Shown: piece after piece, positions 10,680 to 23,063 of the stretch
How the letters are laid out: each line of letters opens with the position of its first letter
How positions within the stretch are numbered: the stretch's first letter is position 1
DNA from: Thalassia testudinum
Taxonomy: Eukaryota; Streptophyta; Magnoliopsida; Alismatales; Hydrocharitaceae
DNA: 64,000 nt
Direction of reading: 5' to 3'
Assembly: GCA_037157565.1 (NCBI GenBank)
Contig: JAZHRO010000002.1
Coordinates: forward strand, 75,008,001 to 75,072,000
Notes under the pieces: model-generated
Told to the model about the DNA's origin: nothing
Seen by the model: only the letters and a program-made list of their open reading frames with translations
Database searches by the model: none
Position numbers and translations under genes: made by a program

Positions 10680-12408
10680 TAGCAAATGGAAGACTAAATT
10701 ATTTACAGTAAGGGTCCCTAAGGGACTGATTATTTTATCAAGTGTATGCCTAGAGATTTGTCTCCTTTTTGTTTTTCATCCTATGCTCTAGAAATCCAGA
10801 CAATCGTGAAAGGGTAGCTATGTAGCTTTTGCAACAGATTCGAGTGAAAAACTGATTCACCTCTAAAGTCTGTACTTGTCCCCTAGTAAAAACTCTAGCA
10901 GGATAGGCGGACTTCTTCCCTCGGGGTATTCAAAATATTCTATGAAATCCACCCTGGCTTTAGTCTTAGGTAGAGAATCTCTGAGGGAAAGGATTATATA
11001 TTTGGTGGCTCACTCTCACTTGGTGCTACATAGAGACTAGTACTACAGAATTTAGATTCCCGGATCACTAAGTAACTCAACCCAGAGAAGGGCGAAAAAA
11101 AAAACTATGCTCCCTTTTGATTCCTTTGTATTCATTCTCTCTTACTCTTTTTTTTTTTTTCTTTCTTTTTCTTTTCTTTCTTGGAGCTCACAACTTTACC
11201 AGATTCACATATATGACTTGTATTTGGTGGTCTCACTAGGCATTAACACTTTAATTGAGTTCTCATAACCTAACATTAAGTCAGAATTCCTCAGCCAGTA
11301 TTTAGGCGGTCAGAAACATAAGAAAAATAGGTTAGGGCTATATTTGGTGGATCTCAATTTTATTTGGTGGTATTGCCTCGATGAAATAAACATTAAATAT
11401 TCATTCTTTTCTTTACTTTTTCTTCTTTTTCTAATTTTTTTCATTTTTTCTTTCTTTTCATCATTTTTTTTCTCTTTCTTTTTTCTTTTTCTTTTTTTTC
11501 TTTTAACATAACACATCCATGATCTTTATTGAGGAGTCATTATTAGGGATTGGTGGTACTCAAGAGATATTGGGTGGCTTATTTGGTGGAAGTGCCTACT
11601 CATGGCACTGGGAAAGACCAATAGGACGGTGTATTTCTGACCTTGACATCAATACCCTCTTTCAGCTAAGGATTCTGTAAGGAATGGTCGTAACCATCCA
11701 CCTTAGCCCTAGTTTTATGAAAACTCGCTTTCCGCGTATTTGCCTTATTCGGTGGCTCTCAAAATTTCGCACAAAAAATATACGCAGGAACGGAGAGCGA
11801 AAACTATGTCTAATCTCATAGTATCATCACCTAATTATCTAGGATTCCGATTCCTTGCACTAATCTTAGGGCACCAATACACTCTACTCTCTCACATTAT
11901 TTGGTGGATTTTTTTTTTGGAGGAAAATCTGCCTGACTCCCAAAACTCTGTCCAGGGGTTCAGGAAAAGAAGCACTGCTTCTTCTCGACAGACTGAAGAC
12001 GTTTATTAGCCTTCACCATGAATCCATTGCAAATTCTACGTGCGTGTGAAAAGTTATACTGGATTCCATATTACAGGAATCAACTAGAGGATAAAATCCC
12101 TAATGCATTCTCTTAATAAAATAATCTTATTCATGAATGCAATATGTATATATGCTATAAACATGTAGCCTCATATAATTTGTACTTCGTGACTTTCCCG
12201 TATCAGGTTACAATAAGCTTGACCCTAAATTTAGAACAAAAGGTGGGCGGGTGAGTCGGAAGTGGCTGTTGCGAACGATTTCTAGCTCCAATGCGAGCAT
12301 TGGAGGTGGAGTCGGTTGTTCTTTTATTTAAGGTCCTAAAGTACGTTTTGCATGCAGCTCCGAGGTTTTCCTAAGTGTTGGCAAAAATTTTTTCAGTTTT
12401 TCTGTATC
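10680..12408 (-). other. 3' non-coding region of C with dispersed TATTTGGTGG words
   Basis: There is no supported coding sequence; a lysine-rich frame at 11310-11516 comes from T-rich low-complexity DNA. TATTTGGTGG (or TATTCGGTGG) occurs seven times on the plus strand, at 10999, 11221, 11341, 11361, 11580, 11746 and 11898, several followed by NTCTCA. These are specific to C; B and F have other repeats in the same position. Confidence 0.7.
12286..12305 (-). other. Perfect hairpin in the 3' region of C
   Basis: CTCCAATGC and GCATTGGAG pair perfectly around GA. The flanks GCGAACGATTTCTA and GTGGAGTCGG are conserved in B around a different hairpin of similar size (36982-37001), which suggests that the fold is conserved more than the sequence. 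Confidence 0.6.
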
Positions 12409-12424
12409 TACCCCCCCATGCCTA
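12409..12424 (-). promoter_or_regulatory. Second, internal polypurine tract of C
   Basis: The sense strand reads TTAGGCATGGGGGGGTA, preceded by GAGGACATACAAGAAC. It repeats the core and part of the upstream context of the LTR-adjacent tract 1.76 kb away. B (36848-36863) and F (56252-56266) have counterparts. Confidence 0.65.
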
Positions 12425-12645
12425 AGTTCTTGTATGTCCTCATGCATGAATATAAAAGAAAATAAGTACTGCAGGGGGAGAATGGGTAGAAATCACCTGT
12501 AATTGCTCCTGAAATTATATTCGGCTCCGGCCAACCTGTTAACATGCAATATACAAAAGGGAAATATGCTAAAAGAAAAATATGCTATGTATAAAAATGG
12601 TTATGTATAGATGATGGTGAAATGTGGAGTGAATGGTATCTATAC

Positions 12646-12679
12646 GTGCTGAGTTTAACGCCTCCAGCTGGGCGAGCAC
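12646..12679 (-). other. Conserved stem-loop after the pol stop of C
   Basis: The inner stem CGCC/GGCG encloses an 8-nt loop (sense CAGCTGGA), and an outer stem pairs GTGCT with AGCAC. It begins a few bases after the TGA stop at 12684-12686. See the homologous structures in A, B and F. Confidence 0.6.
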
Positions 12680-12683
12680 TCAA

Positions 12684-15600
12684 TCACACATCCTCACTAG
12701 GATGAACAGTCTCGTCAGGTGGAGGAGGTTCCTGGGCCAAAAATGGCTTGAGGCACTGGCCATTTACCGTGAATATATGCCTAGATTTTAGGTCCTTGAT
12801 TTGGACTGCCCCGTTAGGATATGGCTGTATCACAACATACAAGCCAGTCCACTTGGACTTGAGCTTCCCCGCAAACAGTTTCAGCCGTAAATCAAATAAC
12901 CAGACTCGCTGGTTGGGCGTGAATACTTTCCTCCGGATGTGGCGGTCATGAAAGGCCTTGGTCTTGTCCTTGTATATTAATGCATTCTCATATGCCTCCC
13001 TCCGGATCTCTTCTAATTTGCTGAGCTGGAGTTTTCGTTCTCAACCTCCTGCATCGAGGTCAAGGTTGCATTTCCGCACCGCCCAAAAGGCGCGGTGTTC
13101 CAGCTCTAAAAGAAGGTGACAGGCCTTGTCATATACCATGCGATATGGTGACATTCCTAGTGGAGCCTTGTATGCGGTCCGATATGCCCAGAGTGCATCG
13201 ATTAATTTGTCGAACTAGTCCTTCCTGTCTGGTCTAACCATCTTCTGAAGAATCAGCTTGATTTGACGGTTAGACACTTCAGCCTGCCCATTGATCTGCG
13301 GGTGATACGGGGTGGCTATGCGGTGATGTACCCCATATTTCTTTAATAACGACCTGAAATGGACGTGGATGAAATGGCTTCCCCCGTCGCTAATTAGAGC
13401 GCGGGGTATTCCGAATCTCGCGAAAATATTTTGCCGTACGAAAGAAATGACGGTCTTGTGGTCAGCCCATCTCGCCGGGATGGCCTCGACCCACTTCGAG
13501 ACATAATCAATGGCTAGCAATATGTACTCGAAGCCATGCGAGTTCGGGAAATGACCCATAAAATTGATACCCCAGACGTCGAACACTTCTACGACCATGA
13601 TGGGTTGGAGTGGCATCATCTCTCTCTTGGTCATAGAGCCGACTGACTGACATCGTTTGCAGTGTTGGGCGTAATCGTGTGTATCTCTGAAGATGGTTGG
13701 CCAGAAAAATCCCAACTGCAAAATTTTTGCAGCGGTTTTCCATCCTGAGAAATGGCCACCACATGCATCATTGTGGTAGAAAGATAACACACTAGGGATC
13801 TCAGAGTCTGGGATGCATCTGCGAATAATCTGATCCGCTCCAATGCGGAAGAGCAGTGGGTCATCCCAGAGGTAGTATTTGGCCTCTGCAATGAATTTGA
13901 GTTTCTGGTCCTTGGATAGGTTCGCGGGAATTTTGCCTGCGGCAAGGTATTTCGTGAAATCCGCATACCAGGGGAACTCAACAGAATGAATTTCCAAAAG
14001 AGATTCATCCGGAAATTGTTCATGGATAGGCAGGGAATAAGGAATGTGGTCTGGGTCCAATCTGGATAGGTGATCTGCCACAACGTTTTGTTTTCCGGCT
14101 TTGTCGCGAATTTCTATATCAAATTCCTGCAATAGAAGGATCCATCTAATGAGCCGTGGTTTGGCATCCTTCTTTGCCAACAAATGCCGGAGGGCGGAGT
14201 GGTCGGTGAAGATGATGACCTTGGACCCTAATAAATATGATTTGAATTTCTCCAACCCGAATACTACTGCTAGTAGTTCTTTTTCAGTGATAGTGTAATT
14301 GCGCTGAGCCTCATTCAGCATCTTGCTAGCATAGTATATGACAAAGGGTTCTTTCTCTCGACGCTGGCCTAAAACAGCGCCGACGGCAAAATCAGAAGCG
14401 TCGCACATCATTTCGAAATCAAGCGACCAGTCAGGTGGTTGGAGAATCGGGGAGTCAGAAACAGCGCTTCGTAATGTCTTGAAGGTGCTGAGACACGAGG
14501 TATCAAATTCAAATGGGACATCGGTAACCAGGAGATTCGTCAAAGGCCGCGCAATTTTTGAGAAATCACGTATAAATTCCGATAGAAGCCGACATGACCC
14601 AAGAATGATCTAATCTGCTTGACCAAGCTAGGTGGCGGTAAGTGGGAGATAATCTCTGATTTAGCCCGATCGACCTCGAGTCCATTTTTGGAGATCCTGT
14701 GCCCTAGTACCATGCCATCCCTCACCTTGAAATGACTTTTCTCCCAGGATAGTACTAGGTTTACCTCAATACACCGTTTCAGGATCTTGGTGAGGTTATC
14801 AAGACAAGACGCGAAATCATCTCCGAAAATGGAGAAGTCATCCATGAATACCTCCACATAATGCCCAATCATGTCAGAGAAGATAGCCATCATACAACGC
14901 TGAAATGTCGCTGGTGCGTTGCAGAGGCCAAAGGGCATCCGCTTGAAGGCGAATGTTCCAAAGGGGCATGTGAATGTGGTCTTGTCTTGATCTTCCGGGC
15001 TAATCGCTACCTGATTATACCCGGAGTATCCATCCAGAAAGCAGAAGAAACTGCGTCCGGCTAACCGTTCCAAGATTTGATCAATGAATGGCAAAGGAAA
15101 GTGATCCTTCTGGGTAGTCGTGTTCAGTTTCCTGTAGTTGATGCAGACCTGCCAAGATCTCGCAGTGTGGGTCGGGATGGATTTGCCGTTATTGTTTTTC
15201 ATGACGGTGAGTCCTGCTTTCTTGGGCACTATTTGAATTGGACTCACCCACTGGCTGTCTGAGATTGGATATACAATGCCTGCATCTAGCCATTTGATGA
15301 TCTCCTTCTTAACAACCTCTAGCATATTCGGGTTAAGCCGTCTTTGAGGTTGTCTTGGAGGTTTCACCCCCTCATCCGTGTAAATGTGATGTGTGCAATA
15401 CGAGGGGCAAATACCGAGGAGATCGCAATACTCCATCCGATAGCAGCCCTATGGTCTTGAAGCGTAGAAATCAATTGATGCTCCTGTTCTTGGGTTAAGT
15501 GGGCATTGATAATGACTGGATATGTTTCATTTTTTCCCAAGAACACGTACTTGAGTGAGTTAGGTAAGGGCTTCAATTCAATCACGGGTGGGTCGGAATC

Positions 15601-17514
15601 AGATATGAGAGTGGGAGGAGTAGAATCGAGGGTGGGAATCTGCTGATCCATGTGCACGTGAATTCTCGCTGAGTCGCTCCCTGTAAAATCGGTTGTGACT
15701 GCGTTAATGGGAAACCCGTTACTGTAGTTACGTCTTTCTGCAATAACAGGGGCGATTCAGTAATATATGGATTAGGATAGCTGGATTCAGGGGTGCTGTG
15801 GTCAGAAGCACACCCAAAATAGTCAGATCCTCGGGGAGATATGTGTAATGCAGTGGTTTCAGTCCCGTGTGGATCGAGGTCCGAGAACCCTGATAATGTA
15901 GACGAATGAGAAATTGGGTCGTCACAAAGGAGCCCAATGTTACCACAGTAAGCCAAATCTTCCTCTTCACCATCCTCCTCTATTCGATCACACTCGAAGT
16001 TCTTTGCTGCCCTAAATATGTCTAGTTGAAGTCGCTCATTGCCTAGGGCAATCTCCATACACCCTGATGCACAATCGATGTTCGCTCAGGCTGTTGCCAG
16101 AAATGGGCGACCTAAAATAATTGGTGCATCTCGGAGATTAGGGTGAACTTCCATATCGAGAACGAAAAAATTTGCAGGAAAGCATAACCCGCAGACTTTC
16201 ACGATCACGTTCTCAACCACCCCCCTCGGTGTTTTGACTGATCTGTTAGCCAGCTGAATCGTAACCGAGGTGGGTTTCAACTCCCCAAATCGAAATCGAT
16301 CAAATACGACGCTGGGAGTTGAATTGATGGACGAACCCAAATCTAGAAGGGCCCGATCAAATAGAGAATCCTGCAAGAAGCAAGATATGAGTGGGGTACT
16401 AGGGTCTTTCTTCTTTGGCAGTAGGTCAGCTAGAATCACGGCGCTAGCTTCTTTCGACAGTACCGCCTGTCGTCCAATTCTCGGCTGTCGCTTCGGGGTA
16501 CAATAGTCCTTGAAGAACCTAGCGATAGCGGGAATGTGATCGATAGCCTCGAGGAAGGGGACCTGAATATGTACTTCCTTAAACATCAATTTCAGGTCCT
16601 CGAAATTCCGCATGTCCTTTTTCCATACTGCATTTTGTGTCAGAGCCTCAGGAAAAGGGACGACAATCTCAGGGTTAAATGGCCTCTTACCCTTATCTAC
16701 CACAGGTGGCTCCTGAGATGATGGAGTCGAATCTGCCTGCGGCGAGGGGTGGGAAAAATCAGAACCTACCTGCCTAGGTGGTGGGTCGAATGTATTCCTT
16801 CCTCTCCGCAATGAGACAGCGTGTGCATCGGCTTGCTGTCCATGAGGTGGTGGGGGAGCGGAAGGGGCAGAATACGTGGGATTCTGCAAAGGCGGCTGGC
16901 CTTGCGCGTAACTGGGTGGTGCAGGAGGCACCTATAGTATGACGTGTGCCTGTCCCTGCGGTGCCTGAAACCTAGGTGGGGTGCCCTGGTTCTGCACATA
17001 TCGAGGATTCGGGACGGGTTGGGAGGGCAAGGCTCCTTGAGTCCTATGCTTCAGCAACAGCTGGTTCTGCGTGTTTAGTACGGTCTGAATCTGATTAGCC
17101 ATCGCCTTCATAATTTGCAAACTATCTTGTGTAGACTTCCTCATCTATTCTTACAGCTCCTCTTTCAGCGCCTCCAACGGGTCAGCCCGCTTTGGAGGGT
17201 GGTTGGCAGCTTGATGCAGCGACTGGTATAACGAGCGGGATTTCTGCTGTTGAGGCGGGAATGGCTACTGCCTAGGGTAGGTGTTTTGTGCATTCCCGTA
17301 TTGCCTGGTCTGGTAGTGTGGATTTGATGTGGTCTCTGTGAATTACCAGACCAGGAGAAGTTCGGATGCTGGCACCAACCAGGGTTATATGTCTCCGAAT
17401 ACGGGTTATTACGCCTGTATCCTTGGATAGCGCTGACGTCCTCGAAGGTCGAAGATGTCTGAGACGTATATCCATCAAGAGGATACGCATTATAATCTGC
17501 GGGTGGTGCGTAAC
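12684..17514 (-). pseudogene. pol: Gag C-terminus, protease, RT, RNase H and integrase of C (broken)
   Basis: Reading leftward: gag C-terminus with YSETYNPGWCQHPNFSW near 17400; protease with DLGSSIN near 16320; RT with FMDDFSIFG near 14845; RNase H near 14400; integrase zinc domain HX(n)CKRCQ near 13650; integrase core; and the C-terminal GPF-like domain to the TGA at 12684. The longest open stretches are 16086-16931, 14540-15436 and 13215-14543. Stops and frame changes separate them; several stops are TAG or TGA where the aligned B codon is CAG or CGA. The first catalytic Asp of the integrase core is Asn (WGINFMG), while the ISDGG Asp and the downstream Glu are kept. The order and content equal those of element B. 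The upstream part of gag lies beyond inserted LTR G (20298-21383). Confidence 0.95.
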
Positions 17515-20292
17515 TGTTACGACACGTTTCTCGAATCCCTACAGGACACGAGAAGCGGACCGACTCGACTGATCCCAAGACCCAGTCGTCCAACGAGAAA
17601 GTAACCAAAAAGTAGTAAAATAAACCACATTCACCATGCAAGTAACTAATAGTAACAAAAGTATAGCAGTAAAGAAGTAAACTACTACAGTACACACCAC
17701 CACAACAGTAGAGAATTTAAACGAGTACAGGAATATAATGTTACAGTAAAAGGGTACAGAAGTAACAAATTACTCACTACAACGGAACGGGTACAACAAA
17801 GAAAAGTACAACTACTGGGCTCTACTGGGCCCAGTACCTTCCGCAGCCGTAGGCTCGGTTGCTCAACACCTGGACCTGAAAAGGATTGTGAGTACAACAC
17901 GTCAGCGAAACGCTGAGTAGAGTGGCAACCAGCTAACTAAGAGAAACAGTAAGGTGGACAGGTAGCTGTTGTTTTTAATTTCTTTCTTTATTCAACTAAT
18001 TATTCTTTCTTTCATCGCTTGGTTTATTTATCTGGTCTTTTTCTTGATCTCAACTGTTCCTCATGGGAACGATCTTGATTGCAGTCCTTTTCGAAGAGTA
18101 GAAGTAGCACGTGGTGCTCTCCTGGCCGGGAGAGTCCCCTGTGGTGGTCCTACCCTCAGTCAACCACCCTAAGGTAGCTGACAGGCGTAACGGTGACTAG
18201 GGCACGCGCGATAAACGCACAGGTAGCTACCCCACACTGGCACGTGGTCAGTCGTTTCCGTTAACGGGTGCGCCCAAAGCACAGCACGGAACCAGTATAG
18301 GGCAGAGCCCTCTCAGTAACAGGGGTCTAGCCCCTCCACAGTAACCAAATAGGGGTCTCGCCCCTCCACAGTCCGCGCACCCTCACCTGAGTACCCTGGT
18401 TTGCCGAGTGGGTCTAACAAGTCGGTGTAGGATGGCTAGCTGAACCCCGGGCCCCGTGGGGTGGCTAGCTCTCTCCCTATACTAGTAGCTCTCCCCGATA
18501 TTGTGTACGCGAGGGCCACAGAGTCGATACAAAGTGGCCAGTCCTAACCCCGGGTCCCAACCCTAGGGCGGCTAGCTCCGCTCTGCACTAAACAGGGGGA
18601 CAATCGCTCTCCTTGGTACTCCGTACTCAAGGGCCAGCTCACTTCCCCATTCACATTTCCAGTTCCATTCTATTTATTTTAAGGGGCTCTACTCCTAATT
18701 TTCCGTAGGGTTCATGCTCATGTTTCTTAGGCCAAGCCATACTATGTTTCATTATTTCAGGTTTATGTGCAGATAGCACGTGTTTCCAACATCCAATCTT
18801 TCTTTCCCAATTTATATACAGGCACCTAGTATTTATTTGCAAACAACAGGAATTACATGTAACAGTACTCTACATTTCACAGGCAGCTATTATCCAATTA
18901 TCGGCAATTATTATTATTCTATCCACTCATCCAAGACTGCAATTCAGGCATTTAATACAATTGTTCCAGTGTTTCTAGTCCTAGGATTCATGCCATACCC
19001 TAGGATATATCATTCAATCTAGTGTTTCTGGTCCTAGGATTCATGCCATACCCTAGGATCTATCATTTATTCCAGATATGCATTTATGTTTGTAATAACT
19101 AAGGGAAGCCACTCTACCTGCGAAACCAGGAGTGATGGGGGCTCGATCGACAGGTCCACGTGCCTCCGCAACCCCCAATTCCGCAATGGGATGAGGTCCC
19201 GACACAAGGGTCAACCACAAGAAACCACTCAGAACATGATAAAAAGCATTCCAACAAGTAGAGGAACTTATACGAAGAAGAACAAAATCTTAAACGCGGA
19301 AAAAAGACCTCAAACGAACCCTAAACGGGTCAAAAATGATAACTCTGACTCAAATCAGACGTCTGGAACATCTTCTAGACGTCTTAAAAGGGGTCCAGAT
19401 CCATACCTCACTCTGTGCTGCTCCTCAGACGTCCAGGGATCCTGCTGAACCGTCTGGACCTAGTTCCGGACGTCCGACTATCCCTCCGGACGTCTGGAGA
19501 CACTCTCCACCGTCTGGTGCCTTGCCCAGACGTCTAAACCATGTGGGAGGGCACGTCCCGCGCCTTCCCGAAGTGAATCCTGCATGCTCACGGAAAAACT
19601 CTTAACACGGCACGCATCAGAGCCTCGGCGGAACGGCCCGCATGGTTGTATCCACAAAAGAATGCATAGGGCGCAGGATGTACCTCTCAGTCATCTGGAG
19701 CTTCCTCCAGACGTCGTCCGCATCGTCTGGATGTAGGTCCGAACGTCTGATTCTGGGAAAAATCCCCGAATTAGAAGCTCCTTCGTCTTCTTCCTGCTGA
19801 GCGCGACCACGCCGCGCTCGCTCATCCGCTGCTCTAGCTATAGCAGCGTCGGGGGAACCTCCCCGACACAACACTCCGCCTCATGCACGCTTGACAGGCC
19901 GTGAGCTTCTCCGGTGAGCTCCCTCATGGCTAGTGCGCTCTCCTCTCTTCCCTTCTCTTGCTGCCCCTCTCCTTTCCGCCACTACACTTGGCAGCAACTC
20001 GCTGCTCTCGCTCTTGCTCTCTCTCTCGCTAGAGGAAGAAGGTGGATGGATGGATGTGGGGTGGAGTGAGGGAGAGGGGGGGATATATGTAGGCGTGGGG
20101 GGAAAGGCTCTGCAAGTCGGTGAGGGAAGAAGAAAGAGAAGAAGGCGGCTGGGCTCAGTCTGCCCGCGGCACGCGCGCAGACTCACGGTCGTACGCACAC
20201 AAAAATTGATTTCCAGACATCTGGGATGGTGTCCAAACGTCTGGCCCAAGTCCCTGACGTCTTAAAGGGCTTTGGTGGCCCGGGTCTTAACT
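17515..20292 (-). mobile_element. Solo LTR G: Tekay-type, inserted in gag of C
   Basis: It starts TGTTACGACACG and aligns along its length with the LTRs of D (25587-28348 and 46901-49697), including the paired GGGGTCTNGCCCC hairpins, the phased ACGTC arrays and the gag-proximal end CTTAACT. GTAAC flanks both sides (17510-17514, 20293-20297) and gag of C continues directly across. With no internal sequence, one LTR and an intact target duplication, it is a solo LTR made by LTR-LTR recombination. Orientation is inferred from D. The TATA region is altered (GATATATG near 20083). Confidence 0.9.
19358..19534. repeat. 20-bp-phased AGACGTCT array in solo LTR G (largest cluster)
   Basis: CGTC starts at 19360 and 19380, then 19430, 19451, 19471, 19491, 19511 and 19531. 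Steps are 20, 50, 21, 20, 20, 20 and 20. The best copies are the palindrome CAGACGTCTG or GGACGTCC. Two more clusters in the same LTR lie at about 19692-19747 (two interleaved 20-bp registers) and 20218-20261 (CATC, CGTC, CGTC at exact 20-bp steps). Confidence 0.85.
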
Positions 20293-20297
20293 GTAAC

Positions 20298-21383
20298 CCT
20301 GGTCGTAAGGTGCCAGATCTGGATTGTTTACGGGATCCTAATATGCGGGATCTTGTAAATACAAAGAAGATGTATCCCGAGAGAGTAGATTAACTTGAGC
20401 AGGTGGGGCTTGGGGTGCATAGGAGGGTCGTGAGGTAGCAGAGCTCAAGTCGGATTGACCCTGACTAATCTGGTCAATCTTGTTCTCGATTAAGTTTATT
20501 CTATCCAGCTGCTTGACGATGATATCCATGTCGGCTCGAATAGACTCGGTGTGAGCCTCGTGATACCAACTCGCTGCTGACCAGGCCGCTGGAACTGGTT
20601 CATAGATGCGACATTCATTGAGTTCTCCGCTAATGATTCAAACAGCTCAAATGCGTTGTTCTCGTCTTTTGCGAGAAAATTCCCGCCGCTAGATGCATCG
20701 GCTAGATACCGATGTGTGTCATCCAGCCCATGGTAAAAAATCTGAGCTAAGTGCCATCTGGGTATACCATGATGCGGGCATTTTCGGAGAAGGTCGCGAA
20801 ATCTGTCCCATGCTTCATGTAATTTCTCCCCAGCTCCCTAGGAGAAAGTCGTGAGTGAACGCCGCATTGCGTTTGTTCGATCGATTGGGAGGAACTTTTG
20901 CAGGAATTCACGTCGTAATTCCATCCAGGTTCCAATTGGCTTCCCAATGGTCTTGAACCAGTATGAAGCTTTATCCCTCAGAGAGAACGGGAAAAGCTTC
21001 ATCAGAACAATCTTGAAATCAACATTCCTGGGTCGGATTGTTTCAGCCAGTCGACTCAGGTCCTCAAGGTGCTGAAATGGATCTTCGCTTGAGTTCCCGT
21101 AGAAATGAGTGCTGATCAACCCAATTACATTGGGCTTGAGCTCAAACGCATCTCCTCCTACGGGAATTCTGACAAGAGGTGCGACGATTTGTGCGGCTGG
21201 GTCGTAGAAATCCTGCAGTTCTCCTCGCATCGGGTGCTGCATCCTGTCAAGTGCCGTAAGAATGCGATCCATGCTCTGCTGATGCCACTCCTCAGATTCG
21301 GCGACTCGGGCTTCCAGACGAGCCATCGGGTCCAGATTCTCGATGTCCTGACCTGGTCTAGGTCCAGGTCTAGGATTTGCCAT
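20298..21383 (-). pseudogene. gag: Gag of C, N-terminal and central part (broken)
   Basis: The frame starts with Met at 21383 (MANPRPGPRPGQ). Upstream Met codons are in frame from 21536, and that 51-residue extension resembles the one in B (RRSLRP/KRSLRP), so either start may be used. The capsid-like region includes SEDPFQHLEDL, KASYWFKT and [16 protein letters not shown], the plant retrotransposon gag signature. A TAG at about 20838 interrupts it where B has a Gln codon; more stops follow. The sequence resumes at 17514 after LTR G. As in B, I see no CCHC zinc knuckle. Confidence 0.9.
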
Positions 21384-23042
21384 GGTGACTCTTGGAGTAG
21401 AAGAAATGGGGGGAGAAGATGGTCCGAGCGAGGTGACTTGCCTCCTTGGGAGTGGCTCCCAAGGTCCAACCAAGTAAGGTCGAAGTGACCTCTTTCGTGC
21501 ATACACCGCCCAACCCTTGGGTTGGTGTAGCCACATAGGACAAGGCTAAGGCCCTGTCAATCAAATGGTCCTTATAGATCAGGTGACCTGAGTTTTCGTT
21601 AGAAATTTGAATTCCTGAAGATAAGTTCGTCGTACAACTGACTGAAAGTGAATCCTACCTCTCAAGCTAACCCAGCCAGTCTGGTTATGAGGGGATTAAG
21701 GGGAAGGTTCTTCCTTTGGTTTACTCCTCCAGTTCCATTGACCCTCGAGCCGCAGTCGTTTGACACTACCCCGTAGACTTAGTCACCAGGTTTGGCAAGA
21801 GAGGTTAAAAACACCCAGTAGTACGACAACGAACACGGGTTGATTTCGTGTTTTAAAATTAATTTTAACATGTTTTCTTCAGTGGGGTTTGTGGTGAATG
21901 GCTCACAAGGTGACCAAGCTCACTGGATAACTAGACTTGATTAAGTCTAGGTTAGCCTAAAGTGTGGTCTCTAGTTGTAACCCTAAAGTTTCAACCTATT
22001 GCATGTACTTCTAGGGTTTTTTTTTTTGTTTCAGCAGACCACAAAAGTAAAGCTGGTTTTCTGATGATAATTGGAATCCAATTAATTTGAAATTTTGTAA
22101 GTAGATTCCTTTTTCAATTAATTTTTCATAGAATATTTTTTTGAAATTTTTACTGTTTCAACCAAATTTTTAGGGAATTTTGAATATCAGGGGGTCAGAT
22201 CTGGAATTTTGACCCCTGGTCGATTTTTCGCTTTGAAACAGTACCAATGACCTTTAAAAGTTTAGGAAAAATATGGAAAATAAAGCTAATGAGATCAGCT
22301 TTCAAACCCCACCATTTTTAGTCAAAACAGATTCACAAATTGTTCAGAATCCCCTTTTGAAATTTGAAAAATTTTGAATATGGGTTAGTCTGACCGCTGT
22401 GCACTTCACAAATTTTTAAAAATTGTACACTTGGAATTTTTTCAAAATAATGGTGGTGTTTGAAAGATGGTTTGAGAATGAAGGTTTAGCCCGAATTCCA
22501 GAATTTTTCGCTTACTAGTTTTTCGGCAATCGAATTTTTAAATCAGATTTTGAAATCTGGTCGAAAATCAGAAGATGGTAGAAAAGCTTTTAAGGGGGGT
22601 TTGAGTTTGAAATTTAAGCCTTCCTCTAAAAAGATTTTTTTTTTCTTCAAAACTCTTGCATGTTTTTTTTTTTCAAAAAGAAATTTTCAAAAGATTCAAC
22701 GAAAATATCTTTTTTTTCTTTTTCCAACTAACCTAGATTCAAAAGGAAACCTAATCTTGATTTTTTTCAAAATTTTTCTTTTTTTGATTTTTTTCTTTTT
22801 CACAAAAATGAGAAAATTCTTTTTTTTTTTCACAAAAGTGATTGCAGGAGCTAGATCTAGTCGTAGGGTTCAGAAAATAAACCTCATCTAAGAGAATGTG
22901 ATGTGCACCTGATTTCTTTTCCGCGCTCATTGTGTGCGCAGATCTTGTTCTTTTTCCGTTTTTCCTACACATCAAAAACAAAGTAGAGAGAAATTTGTCA
23001 GTGATAGTCTAAAAGATCGAAATCAAAGAAAATGACATTGCC
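21384..23042 (-). other. 5' leader of C, with a motif block shared with F
   Basis: About 1.66 kb separate the primer site from gag. No coding sequence is supported; a Phe/Lys-rich frame at 22550-22891 is T-rich low complexity. The block 21701-21765 (GGAAGGTTCTTCC, then AGCCGCAGTCGTTTGA) is conserved in the leader of non-autonomous F at 58243-58310. Its position between primer site and gag is where packaging and dimerisation signals lie in retroelements. Confidence 0.6.
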
Positions 23043-23060
23043 TCCCCGGCAACAGTGCCA
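23043..23060 (-). promoter_or_regulatory. Primer-binding site of C (tRNA-Asp type)
   Basis: The plus strand reads TCCCCGGCAACAGTGCCA, which is the 3' end of plant tRNA-Asp including CCA with two transitions relative to the sites of B and F. Three T bases separate it from the LTR at 23064. Confidence 0.85.
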
Positions 23061-23063
23061 TTT

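Noticed and set aside
11310..11516. Lysine-rich frame, minus strand (also 36645-36848)
   Set aside because: Low-complexity T-rich DNA in the 3' non-coding regions.
13507..14083. Alternative frames over the integrase of C
   Set aside because: They are other-frame shadows of the pol sequence, which has clear homology in its own frame.
19358..19534. CRISPR-like array of short palindromes
   Set aside because: The unit is only 20 bp, repeats are 6-10 bp with 10-14 bp spacers, and the context is a plant LTR.
22550..22891. Phe/Lys-rich frame in the leader of C
   Set aside because: T-run-rich leader sequence, no homology and no conservation in F or B.
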